From Sphingomonadaceae bacterium (GTDB lineage: Bacteria; Pseudomonadota; Alphaproteobacteria; Sphingomonadales; Sphingomonadaceae): DNA of 14,226 bases. The notes under the pieces were generated by a model that had not been told where the DNA came from, did not search any database, and saw only the letters and a list, made by a program, of their open reading frames with translations. How positions within the stretch are numbered: position 1 is the first letter of the stretch; every line of letters begins with the position of its first letter. Shown here one piece after another: positions 1-8,046 of the stretch. The stretch covers positions 1 through 14,226 of the forward strand of contig JAHDXX010000065.1 in assembly GCA_023384025.1 (NCBI GenBank). The letters run 5' to 3'. A program made the position numbers and the translations under genes.

Positions 1-336
1 GGCGGAGAAACACAGCGTGACGTTGACCATGGTGCCATCGCTGGTCAGCGCCTTGCAGGTCTTCAGCCCGTCGAAGGTCAGCGGCACCTTGATGCAGACA
101 TTGTCCGCGATCTTGCGCAGGACTTCGGCCTCTTTCATCATCGTCTCGTGATCGAGCGCGACCACTTCGGCGCTGACCGGCCCGTCGACGATTCCGCAAA
201 TCTCTTTCGTCACTTCCATGAAATCGCGGCCCGACTTGGCAATCAGGCTGGGATTGGTGGTGACGCCGTCGAGCAGGCCGGTGGCGGCCAGTTCCTTGAT
301 GTCGGCGATTTCAGCGGTGTCGACGAAGAATTTCAT
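1..336 (-). CDS. fsa: Fructose-6-phosphate aldolase / small transaldolase, 5' part only
   Basis: The visible 112 residues begin MKFFVDTAEI and contain GVTTNPSLIAKSG, the N-terminal signature of the FSA/TalC class of small transaldolases. Family members are cytoplasmic class I aldolases of about 215-220 residues that form a Schiff base on a lysine; here that lysine is K83 in IKVPLT. They interconvert fructose 6-phosphate with dihydroxyacetone plus glyceraldehyde 3-phosphate, or act as transaldolase in the pentose phosphate pathway. Which of the two activities applies cannot be told from this fragment. The gene is cut by the left edge, so its C-terminal half is not visible. A GGAG about 12 bases before the ATG is a plausible ribosome site. 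It follows the DUF4197 gene on the same strand after 95 bases and could be co-transcribed with it. Confidence 0.9.
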   Translation of the reverse strand, partial: MKFFVDTAEIADIKELAATGLLDGVTTNPSLIAKSGRDFMEVTKEICGIVDGPVSAEVVALDHETMMKEAEVLRKIADNVCIKVPLTFDGLKTCKALTSDGTMVNVTLCFSA

Positions 337-431
337 GGCGCAGCAGGCTCCGGGAATGCGATTCCTGCGGTGCTCTACCGAAGCGGCGCCAACGCGGCTA
401 GCCCCGCCGCCCCATCAAATGCGCCATACCA

Positions 432-1124
432 TCAGATTCGGGAGGCGAGCGCGAATACCCCGATCAGCAGCGGATCATTGGTAGAGCGCGGATCGCGCCG
501 GATCGCAGCTTCCTCGATTCCCATCTCGTTCCAGATCGCATCATTGATCGTGCCGGAGAACCGACTTGCGACGCCGGATACGTCAATGCCGGAGAGACGG
601 GCGATGGCATCGCCGATCACCGGATCGCGCGCCAGACGGATCGCCTGCCCCAGTTCGGGCACCATCGCTTCGACGAGCGTGCCGCCCATCTCGCCGCGCA
701 GAAAAGCGGTCGCCGCAGTCGGTCCCCCGCGCACCAGCGCCTCGGCGGCGTCAATCCCCACGACCCGCACTGCGTCCGCCACCAGCGGCGCGGCGCGTTC
801 GGCACCCCGCACCGCGAGGTCGGCAAAGGCATCTTCCAGCCGGTCCTTGAACAGGGTCGAGGTCAGGATCGAGGAAAGGATGTCGCCGCGCGTGCCCATG
901 ATCGAGCCCAGCCCGACCCTGGCAACCTGCGCGTCCCAGAAACCGCCCGGGGCGACCAGCCGCGCGAAAGCCCGTTCGCTCGACAGGAAAAGCAAACGGC
1001 GGATCGCCTCTGTCAGGCTATAGCCACCAGTGCTCGCGCACCCGCTGACGATTAGCGCGCTGCTCGCCAGCGCCCCGCCGATGAAGGCCCTGCGCCCGCT
1101 TGTTCTCTCCAGCAATCCGCTCAT
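432..1124 (-). CDS. DUF4197 family exported lipoprotein (230 aa)
   Basis: This is a 230-residue protein of the DUF4197 family, whose function is unknown. The N-terminus has a twin-arginine-like motif (GRRAFIGG, R11-R12), a hydrophobic stretch, and a lipobox VSGC with Cys29. It is therefore probably exported, possibly by Tat, and lipid-anchored. The mature part carries the family's alanine-rich helical pattern, with SLTEAIRRLL near residue 36, then SSILTSTLFKDRLEDAF, GGPTAATAFLR and a C-terminal STNDPLLIGV. The frame stays open far upstream into priA, but the start at 1124 is chosen because AAGGAG lies about 8 bases before that ATG and the signal sequence begins there. It is divergent from priA with 57 bases between the starts. 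Recognition is from family memory; no biochemical role can be assigned. Confidence 0.85.
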   Translation of the reverse strand: MSGLLERTSGRRAFIGGALASSALIVSGCASTGGYSLTEAIRRLLFLSSERAFARLVAPGGFWDAQVARVGLGSIMGTRGDILSSILTSTLFKDRLEDAFADLAVRGAERAAPLVADAVRVVGIDAAEALVRGGPTAATAFLRGEMGGTLVEAMVPELGQAIRLARDPVIGDAIARLSGIDVSGVASRFSGTINDAIWNEMGIEEAAIRRDPRSTNDPLLIGVFALASRI

Positions 1125-1160
1125 TTTCCGGCTCCTTCCCTTGCAGCCAAGCCCCGGCAC

Positions 1161-1174
1161 TGGCCATATGGCCA
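1161..1174. promoter_or_regulatory. 14-bp perfect palindrome between the DUF4197 gene and priA
   Basis: TGGCCATATGGCCA reads identically on both strands and ends 7 bases before the priA ATG, inside the 57-base gap between two divergent genes. No Shine-Dalgarno is evident before priA. The palindrome could be a protein-binding operator or a small hairpin in the priA leader. No promoter elements could be assigned with confidence. Confidence 0.4.
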
Positions 1175-1181
1175 CACAATC

Positions 1182-3347
1182 ATGAACCGCGCCAGACTCC
1201 TTGTTCTCAATGCCCCGCTCGGCGTGCTCGATTACCGCGTGCCCCAAGGCATGGCGGTGGAACCGGGCAGCATCGTTGTCGCGCCGCTGGGGCCGCGGCA
1301 GATCGTCGGCGTGGTGTGGGAGCCGGAGCGCTTGCCTGGTGACGAGGTGCCGGAAGCCAAGCTCCGCCCCCTGCTCGACGTCCTGCCGGTGCCGCCACTC
1401 AAACCCGCGCTGCGGCGGCTGATCGAATGGACTGCGGACTACTACTGCGCTCCTCCCAGCGCGGTCCTGCGCATGGTGATCGCCTCGGGCGGTGCGCTGC
1501 GCGGCCCCTCGACCACCACCGAATACCGCCTGTCGGGTATCGAGCCCGACCGGATGACTCCCAAGCGCATGCAGGCGCTCGACGCCTTGCAGGGTGAGCA
1601 GGCGAGCATGCGCGAGCTGGCAGAGCTGGCAGGCGTATCCGAAGCGGTGTTGCGCAGCCTCTCTCAGCTTGGCGCGCTGGAGCCGGTGACGGTCGATTGC
1701 GACCGGCCCTATCCGGCCGCCGATCCGGACCATCTCGACGTCACACTCAGCTCTGAACAGGCCGCGGTCGCGGATGAACTGATCGCGGCCGTGCAAGCGC
1801 GCGCGTTTGCGCCGTTCCTGCTCGATGGAGTGACGGGCTCAGGCAAGACCGAAGTCTATTCGGAAGCCATCGCGGCTGCCTTGCGCACCGGGCGGCAGGT
1901 GCTGGTTCTCCTGCCCGAAATTGCGCTGACAGAGGCATTCCTGCGCCGGTTTGAGGACCGTTTCGGCGCAGCGCCCGTGACCTGGCATTCCTCGCTCAAG
2001 TCGTCCGAACGGCGGCGGGCGTGGCGGGCGATTGCAGCGGGAACGGCGCAAGTTGTGGTCGGCGCGCGCTCAGCTTTGTTCTTGCCCTATGCCAAGCTTA
2101 GCCTGATCGTCGTCGACGAGGCGCACGAGGTCAGCTTCAAACAGGATGACGGGGTGCGCTACAACGCGCGCGATGTGGCGGTGATGCGCGCCCGCTTCGA
2201 GCAACTGCCGGTGGTGCTCGCGAGCGCGACGCCAGCGCTGGAAAGCCTGCAGATGGCCGAGAGCGGCATCTACCGTAACCTCGACCTGCCCGCCCGGTTT
2301 GGCGGGGCACAGCTGCCGGAGATCCGGCTCGTCAACCTGACCGAGCAGCCGCCCGATCGCGGCAACTGGCTGTCCCCGGCGATCAACACCGCACTGGTCG
2401 ACCGGCTCGGCAAGGGCGAGCAATCGCTGCTGTTCCTCAACCGGCGCGGCTATGCCCCGCTGACCCTGTGCCGCAAATGCGGCCACCGCTTCCAGTGCGA
2501 CAACTGTTCGGCCTGGCTGGTCGAGCACCGCTTCAGTCAGCGGCTTGCCTGCCACCACTGCGGGCACGAGGAAAAGCCGCCGCTCGCCTGCCCTGAATGC
2601 GGCGAGCCCGACTGCATGGTCGCCTGCGGGCCCGGGGTTGAGCGGATCGCCGATGAAGTCGCGGGTCTGCTGCCCGAGGCGCGGATCGCGGTGGTGACCA
2701 GCGACACGCTCGGCTCGCCCGAGCGCGCGGCGGCGTTTGTGGCCGAAGCGGAGGCGGGCGCGATCGACGTGATCGTCGGCACCCAGCTGGTGACCAAGGG
2801 CTTCCACTTCCCCGAGCTGACGCTGGTGGGCGTGGTCGACGCCGATCTCGGCCTCGAGGGCGGCGACTTGCGCGCGGCGGAGCGGACGTACCAGCAGATT
2901 GCCCAGGTCGCCGGACGCGCCGGGCGCGGGGCCAAGCCGGGCGAAGTGCTGATCCAGACCCGCCATCCCGAGGCACCGGTGATTGCCGCACTCGCTGCGG
3001 GAGACCGCGACGCCTTTTACGACGCCGAGACCGAGGCCCGCCGCCACGCCGGCGCGCCGCCGTTCGGGCGCTGGGCCGCGATCATTGTCTCCAGCGAGGA
3101 CGATACCGAAGCGCGCGAGGCCGCCAACCGCCTTGGTGCAACCCGCCCGCACCTGCCCGACATCATGATCTACGGCCCTGCCCCGGCGCCGATGGCCCTG
3201 CTGCGTGGCCGTTATCGCTACCGCCTGCTGCTCAATGCCCGCCGCAGTGCCCATGTGCAGGACGTGATACGCAAGTGGCTCGACCAGCTTGATTTCCCGC
3301 GCGGGGTGCGGATCGGGGTCGATATCGATCCGTATAGCTTCGTATGA
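1182..3347 (+). CDS. priA: Primosomal protein N', replication restart DNA helicase PriA (721 aa)
   Basis: PriA binds abandoned replication forks, unwinds the lagging-strand arm 3' to 5' using ATP, and reloads the replicative helicase. The full architecture is visible. An N-terminal DNA-binding domain (about 1-105) and a winged-helix-like region (about 125-170) are followed by Walker A GVTGSGKT (216-223) and the DEAH box VVDEAHEV (310-317). A zinc insert has eight paired cysteines (C430, C433, C439, C442, C457, C460, C470, C473). Next come helicase motif V (GTQLVTKGFHFP) and motif VI (QQIAQVAGRAGRG), then a C-terminal domain ending IDPYSFV. Length is normal for the family. Extra cysteines C478 and C482 follow the zinc motifs. 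No clear ribosome site precedes the ATG, but the MNRARLLVLN start fits the family, and an in-frame alternative was not found close by. Confidence 0.97.
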   Translation: MNRARLLVLNAPLGVLDYRVPQGMAVEPGSIVVAPLGPRQIVGVVWEPERLPGDEVPEAKLRPLLDVLPVPPLKPALRRLIEWTADYYCAPPSAVLRMVIASGGALRGPSTTTEYRLSGIEPDRMTPKRMQALDALQGEQASMRELAELAGVSEAVLRSLSQLGALEPVTVDCDRPYPAADPDHLDVTLSSEQAAVADELIAAVQARAFAPFLLDGVTGSGKTEVYSEAIAAALRTGRQVLVLLPEIALTEAFLRRFEDRFGAAPVTWHSSLKSSERRRAWRAIAAGTAQVVVGARSALFLPYAKLSLIVVDEAHEVSFKQDDGVRYNARDVAVMRARFEQLPVVLASATPALESLQMAESGIYRNLDLPARFGGAQLPEIRLVNLTEQPPDRGNWLSPAINTALVDRLGKGEQSLLFLNRRGYAPLTLCRKCGHRFQCDNCSAWLVEHRFSQRLACHHCGHEEKPPLACPECGEPDCMVACGPGVERIADEVAGLLPEARIAVVTSDTLGSPERAAAFVAEAEAGAIDVIVGTQLVTKGFHFPELTLVGVVDADLGLEGGDLRAAERTYQQIAQVAGRAGRGAKPGEVLIQTRHPEAPVIAALAAGDRDAFYDAETEARRHAGAPPFGRWAAIIVSSEDDTEAREAANRLGATRPHLPDIMIYGPAPAPMALLRGRYRYRLLLNARRSAHVQDVIRKWLDQLDFPRGVRIGVDIDPYSFV

Positions 3348-3406
3348 CCTGTCCGGTTGATTGAATCGCCCGATTGCGACAGACTGGTCGCCTGGGAGGG
3401 TCGTCC

Positions 3407-5008
3407 ATGAAGCGCTTTGTTATTACGTCTTTAATCGCGGCATTGGCCGCAAGCTCGGCACCGGCGTGGGCCGGAACGTGGCACCGCGCCGATTCAGACC
3501 ATTTCATCATCTACGGCGACGGCCGCCCCGGCGACCTTGAGGATTTCGCGCACGAGCTCGAGAAGTTCGATTCACTCCTACGCATGCTGTGGCGGCTCCC
3601 CGAAAATCCCGCCCAGCGCAAGTTGACGATCTATACCGTAGGCAGTTCCGACGAAGTCGAGCGCATCATCGGCCGACCCAATATCGCCGGATTCTACAGC
3701 CCGCGCCTCGACGGCAGCTTTGCCGTGTCGAACCGCATCCAGACCTCACAACGCGACGCGCTTTCGGGCAAGGAAGTGCTGTTCCACGAATACGCGCACC
3801 ACTTCATGTACCGCAATTTCTCGGTTCCCGCGCCGTCGTGGTTTATCGAAGGTTTCGCGGAATTTGTCGCCACCACCGAGTTCAAGAAGAACGGCGGCTG
3901 GGTTTTTGGCAAGCCCGCCTTTCATCGCGCGACCGAAGTCGAATACGCTAGCCGGATTCCGATCCGCGCGCTGCTCCAATTCGGCAGCGAAGCACATGAA
4001 AAGCGCGATATGACCGCCTTCTACGGCTGGTCGTGGGCGCTCACGCACATGCTCTACACCGCCGAGGAAGGGCGCGGCGCGAAAGTGGTCGACTACCTCA
4101 ACCGCCTCAACCGCGGGGAGGAAAACCTGGCAGCCGCCGAAGCGGCATTCGGCGACCTCGACGCGCTCGACCGTAAACTGGCCGCTTATGTCAAGTCGCG
4201 GATAGCCTACTCCCCGTCGAGCAAGCCGATCGCCTACGACGACAATATCACCGTCACACCGCTGTCCGATGCGCAAGGCAGGGTAGTCGAGCTGGCGATG
4301 CTACGGCGCGGTGGCGGCACATTCGATCGCGCGCTGGCCGATTTGCGTGAACTGGGTGGCAGCGACGCGGCTGGCGCGGACGCGCTGGTCCAGCTTGCAC
4401 GGGCCGAATACGCCAAGGCTCACCGCAAGGAAGACGAGGACGAGGAAGGCGACGATCAAGTCGCCAAAGCCACAGCAGCGATCGCAGGTGACGCTGCGGT
4501 CGATCTTTCCGCAGCGCTGACAGCAGTCGACCGGGCTCTCGCGTTGGCACCTCTGCACGTCGAGGCGAGCGTGCTCAAGAGCCGCATCCTCATGGAAACG
4601 CTGTCCGATGCGGGCGACTATGACAGCCCAAAGTGGGACGAAGCCGAGCAATACGCCTTGCGCGCGAACCAGGCCGAACCGAACAACCCCGAAGCGCTCT
4701 ATGCCTATGCGCAGTTGCTGCTGCGTCAGGGGAGGCGTGACGAGACCGTGGAGGAGGTGCTGCGCTCGGCCTATGCCTATGCCCCCGAAGTGCGCGACCT
4801 GCGTGTTGCTTATGCCTTCGAACTTGCTGCGAACCGCAACTACGACCGCGCGATCGCGCTCCTGCAGATCATCGCCAACGACCCCCACGGCGGCGGCACT
4901 GGCCGCAGCGCTATCGCACGCATCGAGGCCATGCGCGGTGGCACACGCAAGTCTGCGGTCGAAGATGGCCTTGATGAGACAGAAGAAGAGTTGCAGGACG
5001 ACCGCTAG
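3407..5008 (+). CDS. Exported HExxH metallopeptidase-like protein with C-terminal TPR repeats (533 aa)
   Basis: The start at 3407 is preferred over an in-frame ATG 33 bases upstream, because GGGAGGG lies just before it and a clean Sec signal peptide begins there (MKRFVITSLI..., predicted cleavage after AWA near residue 22). Residues 127-131 are HEYAH, an HExxH zinc motif, and E152 in GFAEF lies 21 residues after the second histidine. This is the gluzincin arrangement of peptidase-MA-like domains. After an acidic, charged linker (about 339-350, KEDEDEEGDD) the C-terminal part (about 365-505) shows helical TPR-like repeats such as PEALYAYAQLLLRQGRRDETVEEVL. It is probably a periplasmic or secreted protease-like protein whose TPRs bind a partner. 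The substrate is unknown and catalysis has not been shown. It follows priA by 59 bases and may share its transcript. Confidence 0.75.
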   Translation: MKRFVITSLIAALAASSAPAWAGTWHRADSDHFIIYGDGRPGDLEDFAHELEKFDSLLRMLWRLPENPAQRKLTIYTVGSSDEVERIIGRPNIAGFYSPRLDGSFAVSNRIQTSQRDALSGKEVLFHEYAHHFMYRNFSVPAPSWFIEGFAEFVATTEFKKNGGWVFGKPAFHRATEVEYASRIPIRALLQFGSEAHEKRDMTAFYGWSWALTHMLYTAEEGRGAKVVDYLNRLNRGEENLAAAEAAFGDLDALDRKLAAYVKSRIAYSPSSKPIAYDDNITVTPLSDAQGRVVELAMLRRGGGTFDRALADLRELGGSDAAGADALVQLARAEYAKAHRKEDEDEEGDDQVAKATAAIAGDAAVDLSAALTAVDRALALAPLHVEASVLKSRILMETLSDAGDYDSPKWDEAEQYALRANQAEPNNPEALYAYAQLLLRQGRRDETVEEVLRSAYAYAPEVRDLRVAYAFELAANRNYDRAIALLQIIANDPHGGGTGRSAIARIEAMRGGTRKSAVEDGLDETEEELQDDR

Positions 5009-5067
5009 ACTCCGCAGCGCGGAACACGGATAAGCCGAACATCCCAATCCCCGAGAGGAACGTGACC

Positions 5068-5700
5068 ATGCTCACCGTCCATCACCTTCGCCTGTCGCAA
5101 TCCGAGCGTATCGTATGGCTGTGCGAGGAACTGGGGATCGAATATGATCTCAAGCTCTACAATCGCCGTACCGACAACCGGCTCGCGCCCGACGAGTACA
5201 AGGCGCTGCATCCGATGGGCATTGCCCCTGTGATTACCGACGGCGATTTCGTCCTCGGCGAGAGCGGCGCTATCATCGACTGGATCATCGCCACTTACGG
5301 CGACCGCGGGCTGGTTCCAGCGAAGGACCACCCGGACTTTGCCGACCACCTGTTCTACTACCACTGGGCCAACGCGACTTTCATGACCAACGGCATGATG
5401 GCGCTGGTGGCGCAGTTCATGGGCGCGACCGAACTGCCGCCGTTCGTCGCCGACCGGGTCCAGAAAGGCTGGGCCATCGTCGAGAAGCGGCTGGGCGAAG
5501 CGGACTATTTCGGCGGCTCGCAGCTGACCACGGCGGACATCATGATGGGCTTCCAGCTTACCACAAGCCGCGCGATGAGCGGCATGAGCATCGACCACTT
5601 GCCCAACCTCAAGGCCTATCTGCAACGGATCGGCGCGCGCCCGGCCTACCAGCGGGCGATGGCGAAGGCCGAGCCTGGCATGCCGCCAAAGCTCGACTGA
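5068..5700 (+). CDS. Glutathione S-transferase family protein (210 aa)
   Basis: The protein has a cytosolic GST fold. The thioredoxin-like N-terminal domain (about 1-80) contains RLSQSER near residue 8, where Ser10 or Ser12 would be the likely thiol-activating residue, the cis-proline loop MGIAPVI (P54), and the glutathione-binding ESGAI (E65, S66). An all-helical C-terminal domain follows, with the N-capping-box pattern TTAD at 154-157. Members conjugate glutathione to electrophiles or act as peroxidases or isomerases, and the substrate here cannot be told. GAGAGGAA at 5053-5060 sets the start at ATG 5068. A GTG at 5062 in the same frame is too close to that ribosome site. The gene follows the metallopeptidase gene by 59 bases on the same strand. 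Confidence 0.9.
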   Translation: MLTVHHLRLSQSERIVWLCEELGIEYDLKLYNRRTDNRLAPDEYKALHPMGIAPVITDGDFVLGESGAIIDWIIATYGDRGLVPAKDHPDFADHLFYYHWANATFMTNGMMALVAQFMGATELPPFVADRVQKGWAIVEKRLGEADYFGGSQLTTADIMMGFQLTTSRAMSGMSIDHLPNLKAYLQRIGARPAYQRAMAKAEPGMPPKLD

Positions 5701-5784
5701 CCAATCCTGACGGCATTCGTCACTTGTGCCGATGCCCGACCCCGTTACCCTGATCGCCGGGTCATGTAGCGACAGGGGGACGAA

Positions 5785-6432
5785 ATGGTACGAACGGTAA
5801 TCGCTGGTGCGTCGGTCATGGCGCTCGCCGCCTGCTTTGGGCCGGGTGATCCGGTCGAGCTGCCCAAGGACCCGATCGAGGCAGCCCGCACCTGCTTCGC
5901 CGCGCAGGGCATGGTCCTGCGCGAGGGCAAGAGCGCAAGCGATCCGATCACCTATGACGAGTTCGTCACGGCAATCCGCTATCCCATGGTTGCCGCTGCC
6001 CAGGCTGACCCGTTCAGCATCGACACGATTGGCACAGTGATCGAAGGCGCGGACAAGCTCGCCGACGAGCTGCGCAGCAAGGACTATGCCGGTGCTGTCG
6101 CCACCTGCGATGCGCGCTTCGGGACTGACGACAAGGTCGAGTTGCCGGAAAGCGAGACCGATGCAGTGCTCGCCTGCCTGTCGCTGGCGTCATTCATGCA
6201 GGGCGCCGTCCAGGCGCAGGGCGGCGAGTTCGGCGACAAGGGCGCGGCGATCGGCCCGCTGGTCGCTGGTCTGCAGAAGCGGATGGAATCCGATCCCGAA
6301 ATGCTGGTCAAGCTGGCGGGGGCCAATGACGTCCAGGCGATGATGGCGGACGCGATGAAGCCCGCCTTTGCCGAAGGCGCACCGGCGGAATACATCGCAG
6401 CCTGCACCGCGCGCTTCCCGGGCAGCAACTGA
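5785..6432 (+). CDS. Small lipoprotein with two related Cys-containing halves, unknown function (215 aa)
   Basis: I do not recognise a named family. The N-terminus MVRTVIAGASVMALAAC gives a short signal peptide with lipobox LAAC (Cys17), so the product is probably a lipoprotein. The mature protein looks like two copies of one helical unit. VELPKDPIEAARTC (24-37) resembles VELPESETDAVLAC (118-131), and YAGAVATCDARFG (101-113) resembles YIAACTARFPG (203-213). Each half thus has a cysteine near its beginning (C37, C131) and near its end (C108, C207), 71 and 76 residues apart, which could form one disulfide per half in the periplasm. A purine-rich CAGGGGGACGAA lies directly before the ATG as ribosome site. 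It sits 84 bases after the GST gene and 48 before the photolyase gene. Confidence 0.7.
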   Translation: MVRTVIAGASVMALAACFGPGDPVELPKDPIEAARTCFAAQGMVLREGKSASDPITYDEFVTAIRYPMVAAAQADPFSIDTIGTVIEGADKLADELRSKDYAGAVATCDARFGTDDKVELPESETDAVLACLSLASFMQGAVQAQGGEFGDKGAAIGPLVAGLQKRMESDPEMLVKLAGANDVQAMMADAMKPAFAEGAPAEYIAACTARFPGSN

Positions 6433-6445
6433 TCGTTTCATCGGG

Positions 6446-6462
6446 CTGGCACCGGATGCCAG
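6446..6462 (+). promoter_or_regulatory. Small hairpin in the photolyase leader
   Basis: CTGGCA-CCGGA-TGCCAG forms a perfect 6-bp stem with a 5-base loop. It is followed at 6465-6479 by a second 5-bp dyad, CGCGC-ATTGA-GCGCG, that ends one base before the photolyase ATG. There is no T tract, so this is not a standard terminator. It may act on translation or transcript stability, or be a DNA dyad. Confidence 0.3.
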
Positions 6463-6480
6463 TTCGCGCATTGAGCGCGC

Positions 6481-8046
6481 ATGCAACCTGCCAGCCCAGT
6501 CCTCGTCGCGGTCCTCGGTGACCAGCTGACGCCCGATCTCGCTTCGCTGCGCGATCAGGATCCGGCTCACACCATCGTGCTGATGATGGAAGTGTGGGAC
6601 GAGGCGACGTACGTCAGGCATCACCAGCAGAAGATCGCCCTGGTCTTCTCGGCCATGCGCCACTTCACCGAAGAGCTGCGCGAAGCCGGGTGGACGGTCG
6701 ACTACGTCAGGCTGACCGATGAGGACAACTCGGGCAGCCTGACCGGCGAACTGGCCCGCGCCATCGAGCGGCACGACCCGCGTGAGGTGCGCGTGGTCGA
6801 AGCTGGCGAGTGGCGCGTGCAGCAGGCCATCGACGAATGGGCAGGCCGGTTCGCCTGCCAAGTCACGATCCTGCCAGACGACCGCTTCCTGTGCTCGAAG
6901 GCGGAATTCGCCGCGTGGGCGAAGGGGCGCAAGCAGCTCAGGATGGAGTTCTTCTACCGCGAGATGCGGCGCAAGACCGGGCTGCTGATGGACGGAGATG
7001 AACCGGTCGGCGGGCAGTGGAACTACGACAGCGAGAACCGCAAGCCGCCCAAAGAGGGCCTCTCCGCCCCGCCCCGCCCGCTGTTCGAGCCTGACGAGAT
7101 CACGCGCGAGGTGCTCGACCTGGTCGCCGAACGGTTCGGCAGCCACTTCGGCGATCTCGAGCCGTTCCACTGGCCCGTCACGCGCGCGCAGGCCGGGCAA
7201 GCTGCCGATGCCTTCTTCGCCGAGCGTCTGGCGCAGTTCGGCGACTACCAGGACGCGATGGTCCATGGGCAGGACGACCTGTTCCACTCGATGCTCTCGA
7301 CCAGCCTCAACCTCGGCCTGCTCGACCCGCTGGAGCTGTGCCGCCGGGCGGAGGCAGAGTACCGAAATGGCCGCGCGCCCTTGAACGCGGTCGAGGGGTT
7401 CATCCGCCAGCTCATCGGCTGGCGCGAGTACGTGCGCGGGTTCTACTGGCACGAGATGCCGGGCCTTGCCGAAGCCAACGAGCTTGGCGCCACCCGCCCC
7501 TTGCCCGCATTCTACTGGACCGGCGAGACGCAGATGCGCTGCCTGGCCGATTGTGTCCGCTCGACCCGGGCGAATGCCCATGCCCACCACATCCAGCGGC
7601 TGATGGTGCTGGGCAACTTCGCCCTGCTCGCCGGGATCGAGCCGAAGGCGGTGCAGGACTGGTACCTGGCGGTCTATGCCGACGCCTACGAATGGGTCGA
7701 ACTGCCCAACGTCGCCGCCATGGTGCTCTATGCCGATGGCGGGCGGCTGGCGTCGAAGCCCTATGCCGCCTCGGGCAACTACATCAACCGGATGAGCAAC
7801 TACTGCTCAGGCTGCCGCTACAAGGTGGCGCTGAAGACCGGGCCGGACGCCTGCCCGTTCAACCCGCTCTACTGGCACTTCATGGCCCGCCATCGAGACC
7901 GCCTCGAAGCCAACCCGCGCATCGGCCAGATCTACGCGACCTGGGACCGGATGGGCGAGGAACGCCAGGCCGAGTACCTCGCCAGTGCCGAGGCCTTCCT
8001 CGACAGTCTGGAACCCGCCGAACCCGGCTGGGCGCGGGAGCCCTAG
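6481..8046 (+). CDS. Iron-sulfur cryptochrome/photolyase (FeS-BCP, PhrB/CryB type, 521 aa)
   Basis: This is a member of the deoxyribodipyrimidine photolyase-related family typified by Agrobacterium PhrB, a (6-4) photolyase with FAD, a lumazine-type antenna and a 4Fe-4S cluster. The N-terminal Rossmann-like domain begins VLVAVLGDQL. The C-terminal FAD domain contains STRANAHAHHIQRLMVLGNF, with H369/H370 at the expected lesion-contact positions. Cysteines C354, C442, C445 and C458 (YCSGC...DAC) have gaps of 88, 3 and 13 residues, the spacing I recall for the PhrB cluster ligands. Light-driven DNA repair in the cytoplasm is the likely role, though a sensory role is possible. An in-frame TGA at 6472-6474 forces the ATG at 6481. 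No Shine-Dalgarno is visible, only two small dyads. The stop overlaps the convergent CPBP gene through a shared CTAG. Confidence 0.92.
   Translation: MQPASPVLVAVLGDQLTPDLASLRDQDPAHTIVLMMEVWDEATYVRHHQQKIALVFSAMRHFTEELREAGWTVDYVRLTDEDNSGSLTGELARAIERHDPREVRVVEAGEWRVQQAIDEWAGRFACQVTILPDDRFLCSKAEFAAWAKGRKQLRMEFFYREMRRKTGLLMDGDEPVGGQWNYDSENRKPPKEGLSAPPRPLFEPDEITREVLDLVAERFGSHFGDLEPFHWPVTRAQAGQAADAFFAERLAQFGDYQDAMVHGQDDLFHSMLSTSLNLGLLDPLELCRRAEAEYRNGRAPLNAVEGFIRQLIGWREYVRGFYWHEMPGLAEANELGATRPLPAFYWTGETQMRCLADCVRSTRANAHAHHIQRLMVLGNFALLAGIEPKAVQDWYLAVYADAYEWVELPNVAAMVLYADGGRLASKPYAASGNYINRMSNYCSGCRYKVALKTGPDACPFNPLYWHFMARHRDRLEANPRIGQIYATWDRMGEERQAEYLASAEAFLDSLEPAEPGWAREP

Noticed and set aside
148..1023. 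Plus-strand frame of 291 codons at the left edge
   Set aside because: It is antisense to the aldolase and DUF4197 genes, both of which have family motifs and sensible starts.
1125..1796. N-terminal extension of the DUF4197 frame into priA
   Set aside because: The extension is antisense to priA and would put the signal peptide and lipobox internally; the ATG at 1124 has a good ribosome site.
2070..3254. Minus-strand frame of 394 codons opposite priA
   Set aside because: It lies wholly antisense to priA, which has every expected helicase and zinc motif; no recognisable domain on the minus side.
5011..5023. Small hairpin TCCGC-AGC-GCGGA just after the metallopeptidase stop
   Set aside because: Five base pairs and no T tract; not enough to call a terminator.
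5724..5751. Possible -35/-10 pair (TTGTGC ... TACCCT) before the lipoprotein gene
   Set aside because: Each element matches consensus at only about half its positions, which is expected by chance.
6190..7590. Minus-strand frame of 466 codons opposite the lipoprotein and photolyase genes
   Set aside because: It spans two well-supported plus-strand genes and their gap, with shadow-type composition.
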